NCBI GenBank assembly: GCA_945890645.1 | Contig: CAMDCV010000004.1 | Coordinates: 1 to 64,000 of the forward strand | Length of the DNA stretch: 64,000 nt | Source of the DNA: Akkermansia muciniphila | GTDB taxonomy: Bacteria; Verrucomicrobiota; Verrucomicrobiia; Verrucomicrobiales; Akkermansiaceae | Direction: 5' to 3' | In this document: in pieces, positions 55,622 to 64,000 of the stretch | Layout: each line of letters begins with the position of its first letter | How positions within the stretch are numbered: the stretch's first letter is position 1 | Notes under the pieces: generated by a model | Told to the model about the DNA's origin: nothing | Databases searched by the model: none | What the model saw: only the letters and a program-made list of their open reading frames with translations | Made by a program: the position numbers and the translations under genes

Positions 55622-56592
55622 TCGCTTGTTTTGCCAGAACGTAGAGGAGGAGCGGAATCTTGCAAGACTCGAGGTTTTATTGAGTGTACGCCGGGGAGTT
55701 TTTGAAGCGCTGTAATACCATCAGGCCCTTGCACACAAGCGGCGGTGGCGAGTGGGTCACTGCGTTTCGCATCATCGGCAATGACTGTGACGGCGATGCG
55801 ACGTGTGAGGCCGAGGCCGGTGGCGGGATCGAGAATATGCGAGTAGGCGATGCCATCGATTTTCACCGATTGATGGAGATCGCCGGAAGTGGAAACGGCG
55901 GCGTTGGCGAGTGTTAGGACTTCGTCGGGCTTGGCGGGATCAAAGGTCTGCACCGCGACATTCCAGCCTTTGCGATCAGGGGGCGCATCACCGAGGCGTA
56001 TGTCTCCTCCGGCTGTGATCATCGTTTGGGGAAATCCAGCCGCCACCATGGTATCGAGCATGAGATCAGCGGCGTAGCCCTTGGCGATGCCGCCGAGATC
56101 GAAGGCCATGCTTTTACGGAGCAATGTAATGCTGCGGGAGTTGGGATTCAGCGTGAAATGCCGCCAGCCGGTGGCATCCTTTGCGGCGTGGAGTATTTCC
56201 GCATCGGGCAAGCGACCACTATCGCGTGTGCTGCGCCAGAGCTTTGTGAGTGGGCCGAGGGTTGGATCGAATGCGCCATTTGTTAACTCCGCCATCTTGC
56301 GCGAGTGATCGAACATTTCATAAAGCAATGGCGTGAGGGGAATGGGTGTATTGATGGGTTTTGTGGAAAGCAGCGATAGTTCGCTTTCTGGTAAGTAGTC
56401 CGATGCGAGCTGATTGATTTCCTCACCACGGGCAAAAGCAGCCTTCGCGGCTTTTGCCGCGGCGGAGCGGTCATCGGCATAACACACAACCGTGAAACGC
56501 GTGCCCATCAGCGGGCGTTCGAAGGTAAATTTTTCTGCAGCGGCCATCGTGGAGAACGATAACAACCAAAAAACTAGCATACGGATCGGCAT
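55618..56592 (-). CDS. apbE: FAD:protein FMN transferase (ApbE family)
   Basis: 324 residues with a signal peptide (MLVFWLLSFSTMAAAEK). Family motifs: RPLMGTRFTVV near the mature N-terminus, AFDLGGIAKGYAADLM (DLGGIAKGYA 165-174), TAGGDIRLG, VSTSGD and SHILDPATG. ApbE covalently attaches FMN to Thr/Ser of exported redox proteins in the periplasm. It is the first gene of a coupled three-gene operon; neither downstream protein shows an obvious DxxTxAT-type target, so the flavinylated partner is uncertain. Confidence 0.92.
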   Translation of the reverse strand: MPIRMLVFWLLSFSTMAAAEKFTFERPLMGTRFTVVCYADDRSAAAKAAKAAFARGEEINQLASDYLPESELSLLSTKPINTPIPLTPLLYEMFDHSRKMAELTNGAFDPTLGPLTKLWRSTRDSGRLPDAEILHAAKDATGWRHFTLNPNSRSITLLRKSMAFDLGGIAKGYAADLMLDTMVAAGFPQTMITAGGDIRLGDAPPDRKGWNVAVQTFDPAKPDEVLTLANAAVSTSGDLHQSVKIDGIAYSHILDPATGLGLTRRIAVTVIADDAKRSDPLATAACVQGPDGITALQKLPGVHSIKPRVLQDSAPPLRSGKTSE

Positions 56593-56780
56593 AGGGCGTA
56601 TTGACTGTTTGCATCATGTTCTTTTGTCCTGAAACCTGTCAAGCGATGGGTGATGCGAGCTGTATAGATTAATCTCAGGAATCGCTGTACAATTCACCAC
56701 CCATCAATATTCTATAACGCACTGATTGATTTCGGCTCGACATTGGAAACGCCAACCCTCAACAAATAAAGCAATCAAGT

Positions 56781-57404
56781 ATGAAAACACAAATCACGAA
56801 TCTTCTGCTCGCGGTGTGGGTGGCTAGCCTACTCGGCTGCAAGGAAAACAAAAGCACACAAAACGAGGGCAAGAGTGAGCCAAAAGAGCCATCTGTCCAT
56901 GCGGCAGCTGGAGTGAATTCGGTCGCTTCTTATTTTCCGAGTAAAACGATGGTGAAGGAATTTACGGGCGGCTATGAAAACGGTGGGGAAACTCACAGGG
57001 TGTTAAAAGCCGATGGCAAGCAGGTGCAAGTTCTCGTGGAGAACGGTGGCACAAGTATGTTGCTCATTTATGAAGTTTCGGATGTCCAAGTGAAGCAAGT
57101 GTATTCCTCGGGAGAAGAATACTCCAGCACCGAGGTGCTTCAAGAGTTTGTGCCGAACAGGGATTCCGTGGTGCTTGCGGCTCCTTTAGCTGTGGGTAAG
57201 CAGTGGCAGAATGAAGACGGCATGATTTCCGAAATCACTGCGCTCGACTATAAGATCACTACCCTCGCCGGGACTTACGAAACCATCGAGGTATCGCATC
57301 ACCATAAAGAATTCCCGACAAAAAGTTACTACGCCAAAGGGATTGGGCTCGTGCACGTGAATGTGCCGGAATATCCTGGTATTGTGCTCAAGGAAATCAA
57401 GTAG
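56781..57404 (+). CDS. Putative lipoprotein
   Basis: 207 residues with a lipoprotein signal (LLLAVWVASLLGC, Cys20). The mature part starts with a Lys/Glu/Ser-rich linker, then a beta-rich domain (VASYFPSKTMVKEFTGGYEN, GTYETIEVSHHHKEFPTKSY) resembling uncharacterised lipoproteins. It is the first of a series of plus-strand genes for small exported proteins, 62 bp before the DUF899-like gene. Confidence 0.75.
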   Translation: MKTQITNLLLAVWVASLLGCKENKSTQNEGKSEPKEPSVHAAAGVNSVASYFPSKTMVKEFTGGYENGGETHRVLKADGKQVQVLVENGGTSMLLIYEVSDVQVKQVYSSGEEYSSTEVLQEFVPNRDSVVLAAPLAVGKQWQNEDGMISEITALDYKITTLAGTYETIEVSHHHKEFPTKSYYAKGIGLVHVNVPEYPGIVLKEIK

Positions 57405-57466
57405 TCGAGATCCCATCGACAAAATCAAATAACCCGTTAGTGACTCGCATCAAACTTAACATTCTC

Positions 57467-58117
57467 ATGAAACACATCATTCGATTGATTCTTGGTATGT
57501 CCTTTTCACTCGCTAGCATTCAGGCGGAGGAGAAGGTCGATCTGAACAGCGATATCAACCTCGCCGATCAGGAAAAAGTGGAAGAGAGAATCAATCTTCT
57601 CATCAAGCACCTAGGAGAGTTGCGAGTGAAAGCGAAGCCGGTTGAAGTGAAGGACTATGCGTTCAAAACATCTGCGGGCGGTACGACTCTCTCGCAGCTT
57701 TTCCAGAAAAAATCGAAGTTGCTGGTGATTCACAACATGGGCAAAGAATGCCCCTATTGCACCCTTTGGGCTGATGGCTTTACGGGGTTATTGCCGCATC
57801 TTTCTGATGCGATGGAGGTAGTGCTGGTTTCCACGGATTCGCCTGCGGAACAAGAAGCCTTCGCCAAGAGTCGCGGTTGGACATTCAAAATGGCCTCGCA
57901 CAAAGACATGCCCTACACCAAGGAGCAAACAGGTTTGGGCGAAATGATGGATATGCCCGGAGCGACAGTTTACGAAAAAATCGATGGCAAGATTTACCTC
58001 AAAAACAAATGCTTTTTTGAACCCGGTGACATCTATTGTCCGATGTGGTCATTCATCGGTCTAGCAGGGATAGCGCCGAAAGACTGGGAGCCCAAGTATG
58101 AATACAAACCGAAGTAG
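57467..58117 (+). CDS. Secreted DUF899 thioredoxin-like protein
   Basis: 216 residues with a signal peptide (IIRLILGMSFSLASIQAEEK). A thioredoxin-like fold is indicated by LLVIHNMGKECPYCTLWADG (CxxC), followed by VVLVSTDSPAEQEAFAKSRG and YCPMWSFIGL, which are typical of DUF899. A redox or peroxidase-like role outside the cytoplasm is likely but unproven. ATG 57467 is chosen because the signal peptide begins there. Confidence 0.82.
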   Translation: MKHIIRLILGMSFSLASIQAEEKVDLNSDINLADQEKVEERINLLIKHLGELRVKAKPVEVKDYAFKTSAGGTTLSQLFQKKSKLLVIHNMGKECPYCTLWADGFTGLLPHLSDAMEVVLVSTDSPAEQEAFAKSRGWTFKMASHKDMPYTKEQTGLGEMMDMPGATVYEKIDGKIYLKNKCFFEPGDIYCPMWSFIGLAGIAPKDWEPKYEYKPK

Positions 58118-58184
58118 GTTAGGCCACGAAGCTAATCCGTAATGCACAATGCAGAAGGAAAAATCATCACTATATTCACGTCTT

Positions 58185-58763
58185 ATGAATGAAAGAATTC
58201 GATTGTTCGCAACTCCACTTCCGCTCCTGGTATTGGCATTTCTGTCCGTCGCCCGTGCCGACGAAGCTCGCGAAAAGTTTATGGCAGAGTTGAATGAAGC
58301 GGATCCGCCGAAGGTAGAAAAAATGGAAGCAGTGATTGAAACTACTTTGAAAATTCCCGCAGTGCCCGCCATCGCGGGTCAGCCCTATGAGTTAACGATC
58401 ACAGCAACGAATCACGGAAATCATAAGATCATAGTTCCCAGTAACCGAAAGAGGGTACGTGACGAATGGGTTTGGGACGGTATCGGCATTCAATACCCTA
58501 AAGATGGATCAATTGAGCGTCGTTCCTTCTTCACCAATCCCCCTACCGTCGACTCCATTCTTCCCGGCGAAACCAAGATTTTTAGGATTTCATGGACGCC
58601 TTGCAAAGATAGCAAAGGAAATGGAGAGCTGTCGTTATTGTTGCCCCCTGAATTCAAGCCCGTAGCGTCTGTGCAAGTGGTTGTGGTTTCCCCTAATGAG
58701 AAAGCTGACACAAAAACAACAGAGAAAAACGTACAATCTGGTGAAGAAAAGCTGGGCAATTGA
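58185..58763 (+). CDS. Secreted hypothetical protein, Ig-like
   Basis: 192 residues from ATG 58185 with a signal peptide (LFATPLPLLVLAFLSVARAD). The mature part has a beta-sandwich feel (YELTITATNHGNHKIIVPSN, SILPGETKIFRISWTPC), as in small extracellular Ig-like proteins, and a Lys/Glu-rich end. No family is recognised. It lies 67 bp after the DUF899 gene. Confidence 0.65.
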   Translation: MNERIRLFATPLPLLVLAFLSVARADEAREKFMAELNEADPPKVEKMEAVIETTLKIPAVPAIAGQPYELTITATNHGNHKIIVPSNRKRVRDEWVWDGIGIQYPKDGSIERRSFFTNPPTVDSILPGETKIFRISWTPCKDSKGNGELSLLLPPEFKPVASVQVVVVSPNEKADTKTTEKNVQSGEEKLGN

Positions 58764-58822
58764 AACAACATTTTTACTCTGCCATGCATTTCACATCCAA
58801 CCCCAAGACACAGAGTTGACCA

Positions 58823-59296
58823 ATGATCGAATGCCTACCGCAATCACTTTGTTCCTGGGACTTCACAGCGCGAGGCCTCTCGTCGGGAGCCGCTACCATT
58901 GCGTATGACTGGCTCACAGAGCAGGGCCTGATAGTGATCGGGAATAGTGGCTACGACATCAAAAAACATGGATTCTTCAGTGGCCATTGGACCTTCGAAA
59001 ATGCGGGACGTGTGCTTGCGGAGGCGCAGAAGCCTTCTGCGTTATTTCGCAATTTTGAGGTTTCTAGCGATGATGTGTGCTTCATACTTACGGCGCAGTC
59101 ACCATTTCAAAGAGCTTTTGAGATTGTCATTGATGACCGAGTAGTTGGGAGAATCGAGCCTGTACATGCATTCACGCGGCGTGCTGTGATTGAGTGTTCT
59201 GATGCCATTTCCGAACCTCTGCAACTGTTTGCTTTTTGGCTGGCGGCACTCACATGGAAGCGCAGTGCGCATCATAACTCGGCAGCGGGAACGTGA
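58823..59296 (+). CDS. Hypothetical protein with scramblase/LURP-like pattern
   Basis: 157 residues with no signal peptide. Segments such as GYDIKKHGFFSGHWTFENAG and IVIDDRVVGRIEPVHAFTRR suggest a beta-barrel of tubby/LURP-one type, but this is weak. It ends with LFAFWLAALTWKRSAHHNSA, a hydrophobic stretch that could be a tail anchor. Function unknown. Confidence 0.5.
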   Translation: MIECLPQSLCSWDFTARGLSSGAATIAYDWLTEQGLIVIGNSGYDIKKHGFFSGHWTFENAGRVLAEAQKPSALFRNFEVSSDDVCFILTAQSPFQRAFEIVIDDRVVGRIEPVHAFTRRAVIECSDAISEPLQLFAFWLAALTWKRSAHHNSAAGT

Positions 59297-59359
59297 CGTG
59301 CCGCGCGACACCAAAGCATACGAGATTCACTATACGCTCCACTAAACCCAACTACACCT

Positions 59360-59587
59360 ATGTCATTTAAATACACACATCGCCCAGGAGGCACAGCCCA
59401 CTGTCCCGAATGCAAAGAACCGATCTCACGACTCGCAAACATCTGCCCTCACTGTCGCACGGATTTGACTGCGAATCAGGAGTGGCAGGCGCAGAAATCC
59501 AGTAGCTCCGGGTGTTCGTTACTTTTGATCATGGGCCTCATCTGCACGGGTATTGTCGGATTAACACTGGGCGGACTAATCGGATGA
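59360..59587 (+). CDS. Zinc-ribbon membrane protein (75 aa)
   Basis: Two CxxC pairs (CPECKE, CPHCRT) form a zinc ribbon near the N-terminus; a single transmembrane helix (LLLIMGLICTGIVGLTLGGL) follows at the C-terminus. Such small proteins are often membrane adaptors of unknown role. It stands between unknown exported proteins on the same strand. Confidence 0.75.
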   Translation: MSFKYTHRPGGTAHCPECKEPISRLANICPHCRTDLTANQEWQAQKSSSSGCSLLLIMGLICTGIVGLTLGGLIG

Positions 59588-59636
59588 AACAATGTATTTT
59601 TTATAAAGCTTCTGCTCTTCCAAATCATTCTCATTT

Positions 59637-60200
59637 ATGAATGCCATCACCAATTTCGTAGTGATTTTATTATTCGCTGCATTGTGGAACCCTGCACAGG
59701 GTGAGGAGAATCAAGACCTTGCCACTACCGTTAAATTCTACGCCACAGAGATTAAAAAGGAAGTCAATCTCGAGCGTTGGAACGTGCAGGAAAGCCCTGC
59801 GACGATTGTGATTGAATCGAAATTCAAAGTTGAAATCAAACAGATCGTGAGTCCGGCCATCGGTGCCGAGCCCCGATTTGAGACTTACCGCATTGAATTG
59901 CGTTTCCAGACGATGCTCGCCAAGGATGAATACATCAAGCTCGCCAAAGAAAGGGTAGAGCATGCCGCGCTCGTGAACTACGGCACCAAGACAAAGGAAG
60001 AATGGGGCAATGCCCAAAAATTCCTCAAAGATCATCCCCTTCCTCGCTACGATGTGCAAGACCGTGTGGGGAAGCCCTATTCCGTGTATTTATTCACTTC
60101 GGACACTGCTTCCACCACCGTTGTGCCGACCACGACATATGTGGAAGTGAAAAGCATCGAAGCGATCTTGGATCACATCATGTGGCCGGATGCGCAATAG
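59637..60200 (+). CDS. Secreted hypothetical protein (187 aa)
   Basis: Signal peptide (VVILLFAALWNPAQG), then an alpha/beta protein without a recognised domain (ATIVIESKFKVEIKQIVSPA; TTTYVEVKSIEAILDHIMWP). It lies in the same-strand series of small exported proteins. Confidence 0.65.
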   Translation: MNAITNFVVILLFAALWNPAQGEENQDLATTVKFYATEIKKEVNLERWNVQESPATIVIESKFKVEIKQIVSPAIGAEPRFETYRIELRFQTMLAKDEYIKLAKERVEHAALVNYGTKTKEEWGNAQKFLKDHPLPRYDVQDRVGKPYSVYLFTSDTASTTVVPTTTYVEVKSIEAILDHIMWPDAQ

Positions 60201-60445
60201 CAGTATCAGATTTGACCATCATTTTTTACAAAATAAAGGACAAGCTCGAGTATGGCGTAACATCGCTTCTTTCGGAATGCCCTTGATTCACTGACGAATG
60301 GAACTAAATACACATGTGGCTAGGCCATTGAGTTCACGAAGCTGACACAAGATATCACCTTGTCATGGGGTGGAATTTTATGTTTACTTCAAGCGTCAAT
60401 TTTTCGCGGTGGCACCCCGAGCTATCCATTCAATACTTTGCCAGA

Positions 60446-61204
60446 ATGAACATGAAATACTTTTTAGGCGTTTTATCCATAATTATCTGTGTAAGCACTT
60501 TGACCGCTCAAACACCAGCAGAGCGTAAGGTGAAAATTGAGCAAAAAGAGGCCGCACAACCATCCGAAGAAGCTAAGGCGCGCAAAGTGAAGTCCATGGA
60601 GCGACTAAAGAAAGAAGGTGTTCCGGTGATCGAACACTTGCCTGTCATTGCAGATTCAAAAGAAGCAACTACTCGTACAAAAGAAGTGATCGCTAAAAGG
60701 GCGATTGCAGTAACGATTGCAGCAGTGAAGGGAGAAGGGCTTGATCAAGCGACGATCGACAGTCTCGTGATAAAGTTTGGAGCTCATGAATTCTTCAGTC
60801 CTGAGGAAGCAGCGTTCATAAAAAATACCAAGCCTACACAGAAAGAACGTATCCAATTTTCTTGGCGTTACGAGTGCTTATGGGTATTACTTTGGTCCTT
60901 GGGATATGTGGACGAACTCAAAAAGCCTGAGGGAATCTGTGACGTAGCGAAGGCCGTTGGCTTTTTGCGAGATAGGGATTTAGCTAAGTTTATCAATGAT
61001 GCGAAATTGCGACCTCTAGAGTTGATATTGGACGAAGCTGATCTCATCTACAGATATCATTGGGCTGTAGTGGACGCGCGCCTCAAGAGCAAAGAATCGC
61101 CTGCGAAGCTTGAAGGCGGTGTCGTAAAAGAACGTCACTATGCCTTGAATTGGCTAACCGGCTATATGGATCAGAAGTGGGATGACATTTCCACAGATAC
61201 TTAA
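60446..61204 (+). CDS. Secreted DUF4272-domain protein
   Basis: About 252 residues from ATG 60446 (or 60452) with a signal peptide (MKYFLGVLSIIICVSTLTAQ). A Lys/Glu-rich linker precedes a DUF4272 domain: IQFSWRYECLWVLLWSLGYV, DELKKPEGIC and ELILDEADLIYRYHWAVVDA are typical. Most DUF4272 proteins are cytoplasmic and of unknown function; an exported one is unusual. The upstream in-frame extension is unlikely because the signal peptide would be internal. Confidence 0.8.
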   Translation: MNMKYFLGVLSIIICVSTLTAQTPAERKVKIEQKEAAQPSEEAKARKVKSMERLKKEGVPVIEHLPVIADSKEATTRTKEVIAKRAIAVTIAAVKGEGLDQATIDSLVIKFGAHEFFSPEEAAFIKNTKPTQKERIQFSWRYECLWVLLWSLGYVDELKKPEGICDVAKAVGFLRDRDLAKFINDAKLRPLELILDEADLIYRYHWAVVDARLKSKESPAKLEGGVVKERHYALNWLTGYMDQKWDDISTDT

Positions 61205-61233
61205 TCAATCATTCGTCTGAAAAAACACCTACA

Positions 61234-61458
61234 ATGACACCACCTCCTTTACCACCACCTGCAATCGAGTATATGCGTTTCGAGGGTTCCGCTTCGGGAA
61301 TCCATACCGTTGGATTTGATCGTAAAAGAATTGAGTTGGCACAAGCCGCAGCAAGAGAGTGGCTTTCATTGAACCCTACGATTGATGTGATTAGTGTGGA
61401 GTCATGTTTTGGAAATATGGCTGCATTTGTGACGGTGTGGTTTCGCCGAATTTGCTAG
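61234..61458 (+). CDS. Small hypothetical protein (74 aa)
   Basis: It begins MTPPPLPPPAIEYMRFEGSA and has an alpha/beta pattern (ELAQAAAREWLSLNPTIDVI, SVESCFGNMAAFVTVWFR). No family is recognised. It starts 30 bp after the DUF4272 stop, likely co-transcribed. Confidence 0.55.
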   Translation: MTPPPLPPPAIEYMRFEGSASGIHTVGFDRKRIELAQAAAREWLSLNPTIDVISVESCFGNMAAFVTVWFRRIC

Positions 61459-61532
61459 TATTGTACTCGTGGCCGAGAACTTGGACGGTCGCAAAGTCGA
61501 ATGTCTTGAAAGCCGGATGTTACAGGAATGGC

Positions 61533-62969
61533 TTATGGATCGCCGGGTAAGAAGTGATCGAACAATTCGCGTTCTTGGTCATTGAGCGGGCCCTTGGGCA
61601 AACCGGGTTTTTTAAGAGTGTCGGCCCAAGTCTTAAGGGAGGCATGCAATTGGGCGGCGATCTCGGGATGCTGGGCGATGCGATTGACTTTTTCGTGTTC
61701 CGGGCTTGTGAGATCGAAGAGGTATTTTTTATCTCCGGCTTGGTAGTATTTCCATTGGCCATTTCTCACGGCGCTCTGGTTCCAGAATCGCCAATACAAA
61801 AATTCGTGCGGAGGACCCTCGGCTTTTCCGGTGAGATGGGGAATCAAATTTACCCCATCGTGTTCTGGTGCTTTTTCCATACCCGCAATCGCAAGCGAGG
61901 TGGCGGCAACGTCCAGGGATATCACGGGCTGGTCGTAGGTCTTACCAGCGGGTATTGTGCCTGGCCATGTCACAAGGAAGGGCACGCGGATGCCGCCTTC
62001 GGTGAGCATGCCTTTTTCTCCGACCCAAGGATCGTTGCGCGATCCATCCCACGCGCCTTTCTGATCAGAAAGGGGTAGGTCCTTCATGTCCATCTTCAGG
62101 GGAGCTCCGTTGTCGCTCAGGAAGAAGAAGATTGTATTTTTCGTTAGGCCGCGCTGTTCGATTTTTTCGCGGATGCGTCCGACACCGTCATCCACGGCGG
62201 AGATCATTGCAAGCGCTGTGCGACGGCGTTCCGGCATTTCGCCGGGGAAGCGCTTGAGGTATTTTTGCGTTGCTTCGAGCGGCACGTGGGGTGCGAAATA
62301 GGCGAGGTAGAGAAAGAACGGTTGCTTGGCACTGCGATCGATGAATGCGAGTGCGGCGTCGGTTTGAATGTCGAGGCGGAATCCCTCTTTGCGAAGATTG
62401 CGGTTAGGCTTGATATCTTTGGCATCGAGATCGTAGTTCGCGAGGTAGCTTTGGGTATGACCACTGAAGATATCGGTGAAACCTCTTTTGTCGGGCATGT
62501 AGGGGTTGGCCAGCTTCGGTGGGATGGCACTTTTTTCGCCCTTGGCTTCGGGCATGAACTCACGCATCCACTCGGTGGAGGCATGGTTCGGATCGAGATG
62601 CCACTTGCCGACCATGCCAGTGCGGTAACCGGATTTTTGCAAGCGTTGGGCGATGGTGACTTCATCGATCGGTAATGGAATACTGCCATTTGCCTCCAAG
62701 CCAAAGCGTTGTTGATAGCGTCCGGTTAGGAGGCCTGCACGCGAGGGAATGCACTGGGGTGCGGTGATGTAACCATTGGTGCAGCGGGTGCCATCGGCTG
62801 CCATTTGATCGAGATGCGGCGTTTTCACATCCTTGAGCAGCCCCTGACATCCAAGGTCCGCGTAGCCGTGGTCATCGGTGAAGATGACGATGATGTTCGG
62901 TTTTTCTGCGGCTGTGAGAGAGAGGGCGCAGAGGAAGAGAAGTAGGGTTGTGGGTAGGTGGAGTTTCAT
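61533..62969 (-). CDS. Secreted type I sulfatase (Cys-type)
   Basis: 478 residues from ATG 62969 with a signal peptide (LPTTLLLFLCALSLTAAEK). The catalytic motif CIPSRAGLLTGR (C73-x-P-S-R77) is converted to formylglycine by a sulfatase-maturing enzyme; metal ligands appear in TDDHGYADLG (31-40) and FFLSDNGAP. It removes sulfate esters from carbohydrates outside the cytoplasm. It is followed upstream (on this strand) by a second sulfatase gene, 214 bp away, suggesting shared use on a sulfated glycan. Confidence 0.93.
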   Translation of the reverse strand: MKLHLPTTLLLFLCALSLTAAEKPNIIVIFTDDHGYADLGCQGLLKDVKTPHLDQMAADGTRCTNGYITAPQCIPSRAGLLTGRYQQRFGLEANGSIPLPIDEVTIAQRLQKSGYRTGMVGKWHLDPNHASTEWMREFMPEAKGEKSAIPPKLANPYMPDKRGFTDIFSGHTQSYLANYDLDAKDIKPNRNLRKEGFRLDIQTDAALAFIDRSAKQPFFLYLAYFAPHVPLEATQKYLKRFPGEMPERRRTALAMISAVDDGVGRIREKIEQRGLTKNTIFFFLSDNGAPLKMDMKDLPLSDQKGAWDGSRNDPWVGEKGMLTEGGIRVPFLVTWPGTIPAGKTYDQPVISLDVAATSLAIAGMEKAPEHDGVNLIPHLTGKAEGPPHEFLYWRFWNQSAVRNGQWKYYQAGDKKYLFDLTSPEHEKVNRIAQHPEIAAQLHASLKTWADTLKKPGLPKGPLNDQERELFDHFLPGDP

Positions 62970-63059
62970 GAATTTTGTAAGGTTTTTTCCCAAACTTAGC
63001 TGCGAAGGAAAGGCAAAAGGCAAGATTGACGATTGATCATTGTTGAGGTTTGGTTTTTG

Positions 63060-63175
63060 ATTTTTTGTGACTCCTGACTCCTGACTCCTGACAACTGATT
63101 GTATTTTGTTGGAGGGCTGGGAGGCGAGACCCTACTTTGCTGAAGCTACGAAGGGCTAGCTCCTCCGCCACGGAT
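63060..63175. repeat. TGACTCC tandem tract and GGAGGCGAGAC palindrome-type element
   Basis: TGACTCC is repeated three times from about 63067, followed by GGGAGGCGAGAC (near 63119) and CTCCGCCACGG (near 63164). A related GGAGGCGAGACGCCTCC-GCCACGG sequence lies at 53409-53433. These appear to be dispersed intergenic repeats. Confidence 0.5.
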
Positions 63176-63182
63176 GGGATTG

Positions 63183-64000
63183 TTATTTTTTAGTGACGGG
63201 ATGCCAGTCTTGGATTTTTTTGCTGAGCTTTTCTACGATCTCGGGGTGAGTTGATGATAGTTCGCTTTTTTCATGTGGATCGTTTTTTACGTTATGCAAT
63301 CGAATCGGTTGCTTGTCCCAGATGTGGACGTTTTTGTAATTGGTGGTGTCGCTGCCGTGGTGACGGACTAAGAGTTTCCAGTCTCCGGAAACGCACCATA
63401 AGTATTGAAGCGTGTCGTCGGGGTTGCCGGGTGTCATATTGTGGACAGAGTGGGTTACGCCGAAAACGGTGTCGCGCGCTTGGCGGGATTTTTCCTCTAA
63501 CAGATTGATGCCGGGTAGGTCTTTGGGTGCTTCCATTCCTGCAGCGGCGGCGATGGTCGGAAAGAAATCGATGGCATGGGCAAAGTGAGGCGAGCGCGCT
63601 GGTGTCAGCTTGTCGGGCCAAGAAACCATGATGGGGGTGCGGATGCCATTTTCGAAAGGGGAGCTCTTTGAACGCAGGGCGTAACCCTCCCACAGTTTCT
63701 GATTGGGATCGGCTTTATTGGTGCTGGTGGCGGCCCAGCCGTTATCGCAGATGTAGAGTATGAGGGTGTTTTTGCTGAGTCCGCGGCTTTCGATCTGGCC
63801 GAGGAGTTCGCCGCATGTTTCATCAAACCATTCGCACATCGCGTAGTACTGGGCGACATCGGGCGCGCGGCCGGCTTGGGTGTATTTTTTGAGAAGGCGT
63901 GCTGGTGGATTGTGCGGGGTGTGGGGGAGGAATGGCGCATACCAAAGAAGGAAAGGTTTCTTTTCGGCAGTGGCGTGGTCGAGAAAATCGTTGATGGGCT
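63183..64000 (-). CDS. Sulfatase, C-terminal part (cut by window edge)
   Basis: The frame is open to the window end and encodes the C-terminal ~270 residues of a second sulfatase: FLLWYAPFLPHTPHNPPARL, TLILYICDNGWAATS and ENGIRTPIMVSWPD are standard blocks (metal-binding DNG and substrate-pocket regions). The catalytic Cys motif lies outside the window. It ends SKKIQDWHPVTKK. Orientation matches the neighbouring sulfatase. Confidence 0.92.
   Translation of the reverse strand, partial: PINDFLDHATAEKKPFLLWYAPFLPHTPHNPPARLLKKYTQAGRAPDVAQYYAMCEWFDETCGELLGQIESRGLSKNTLILYICDNGWAATSTNKADPNQKLWEGYALRSKSSPFENGIRTPIMVSWPDKLTPARSPHFAHAIDFFPTIAAAAGMEAPKDLPGINLLEEKSRQARDTVFGVTHSVHNMTPGNPDDTLQYLWCVSGDWKLLVRHHGSDTTNYKNVHIWDKQPIRLHNVKNDPHEKSELSSTHPEIVEKLSKKIQDWHPVTKK

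Overview
The window looks like chromosomal DNA of a free-living verrucomicrobium (PVC superphylum, Verrucomicrobiae-like). Evidence: a Verru_Chthon cassette protein A-type giant pseudopilin, several very long secreted proteins with PA14, Ig-like and SASA acetylesterase domains, a DUF6288 module, DUF1080, secreted Cys-type sulfatases, an alpha-L-rhamnosidase, few Shine-Dalgarno sites, and dispersed long inverted repeats. No rRNA, CRISPR array or replication origin was seen; one tRNA-Ser(GGA) is present.

Layout. 1-2.4 kb: the 3' end of an IS30 transposase abutting, and apparently truncating, a type IIG (Eco57I-like) restriction-methylase gene. 2.8-7.3 kb: tRNA-Ser and dnaK-groES-groEL, preceded by a consensus-perfect sigma-54 (-24/-12) element instead of CIRCE. 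7.3-8.6 kb: a small coding frame, an ABM-like protein, a cupin and a broken gene; the first part is duplicated at 28.0-28.6 kb. 8.6-26.4 kb (minus strand): a three-gene surface/secretion cluster, comprising a 1545-aa SASA protein, a 1243-aa cassette-A pseudopilin and a ~3050-aa DUF6288/HEAT/PA14/Ig/SASA protein, with a divergent GntR-LacI-type regulator at 26.8 kb. 28.7-37.3 kb: alpha-L-rhamnosidase, MazE-Doc toxin-antitoxin, a third SASA esterase (DUF2341/LamG) and a DUF1080 protein. 37.4-43.2 kb: housekeeping genes (infA, rplM-rpsI, a DUF151 protein, TerC, an RluE-like pseudouridine synthase, pgi). 43.2-45.2 kb: SGNH hydrolase, a 21-bp minisatellite with a basic KLPKSPG-repeat frame, and an unknown protein. 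45.4-53.1 kb: a type I (type IB-like) restriction-modification operon, hsdR - AlbA_2/ATPase-like gene - hsdM - hsdS - putative QAK nuclease, with a small frame coupled to the hsdR start. 53.4-56.6 kb: apbE - Tat-exported flavoprotein - DUF4405-like membrane protein. 56.8-61.5 kb: small secreted, lipoprotein and unknown genes. 61.5-64 kb: two sulfatases, the second cut by the window edge.

How it fits together. Three acetylesterase-type proteins, a rhamnosidase and two sulfatases suggest breakdown of an acetylated, possibly sulfated, rhamnose-containing polysaccharide outside the cytoplasm; this is inference from family membership. Defence loci (broken type IIG, type I operon, MazE-Doc) are interleaved. 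The most interesting candidates are the 8.6-26.4 kb cluster with its recurring undescribed ~200-aa domain ending in GFNHIGPxGFQI, the extended type I operon, and the sigma-54 heat-shock promoter. Everything is from direct reading of the sequence; no database search was run.
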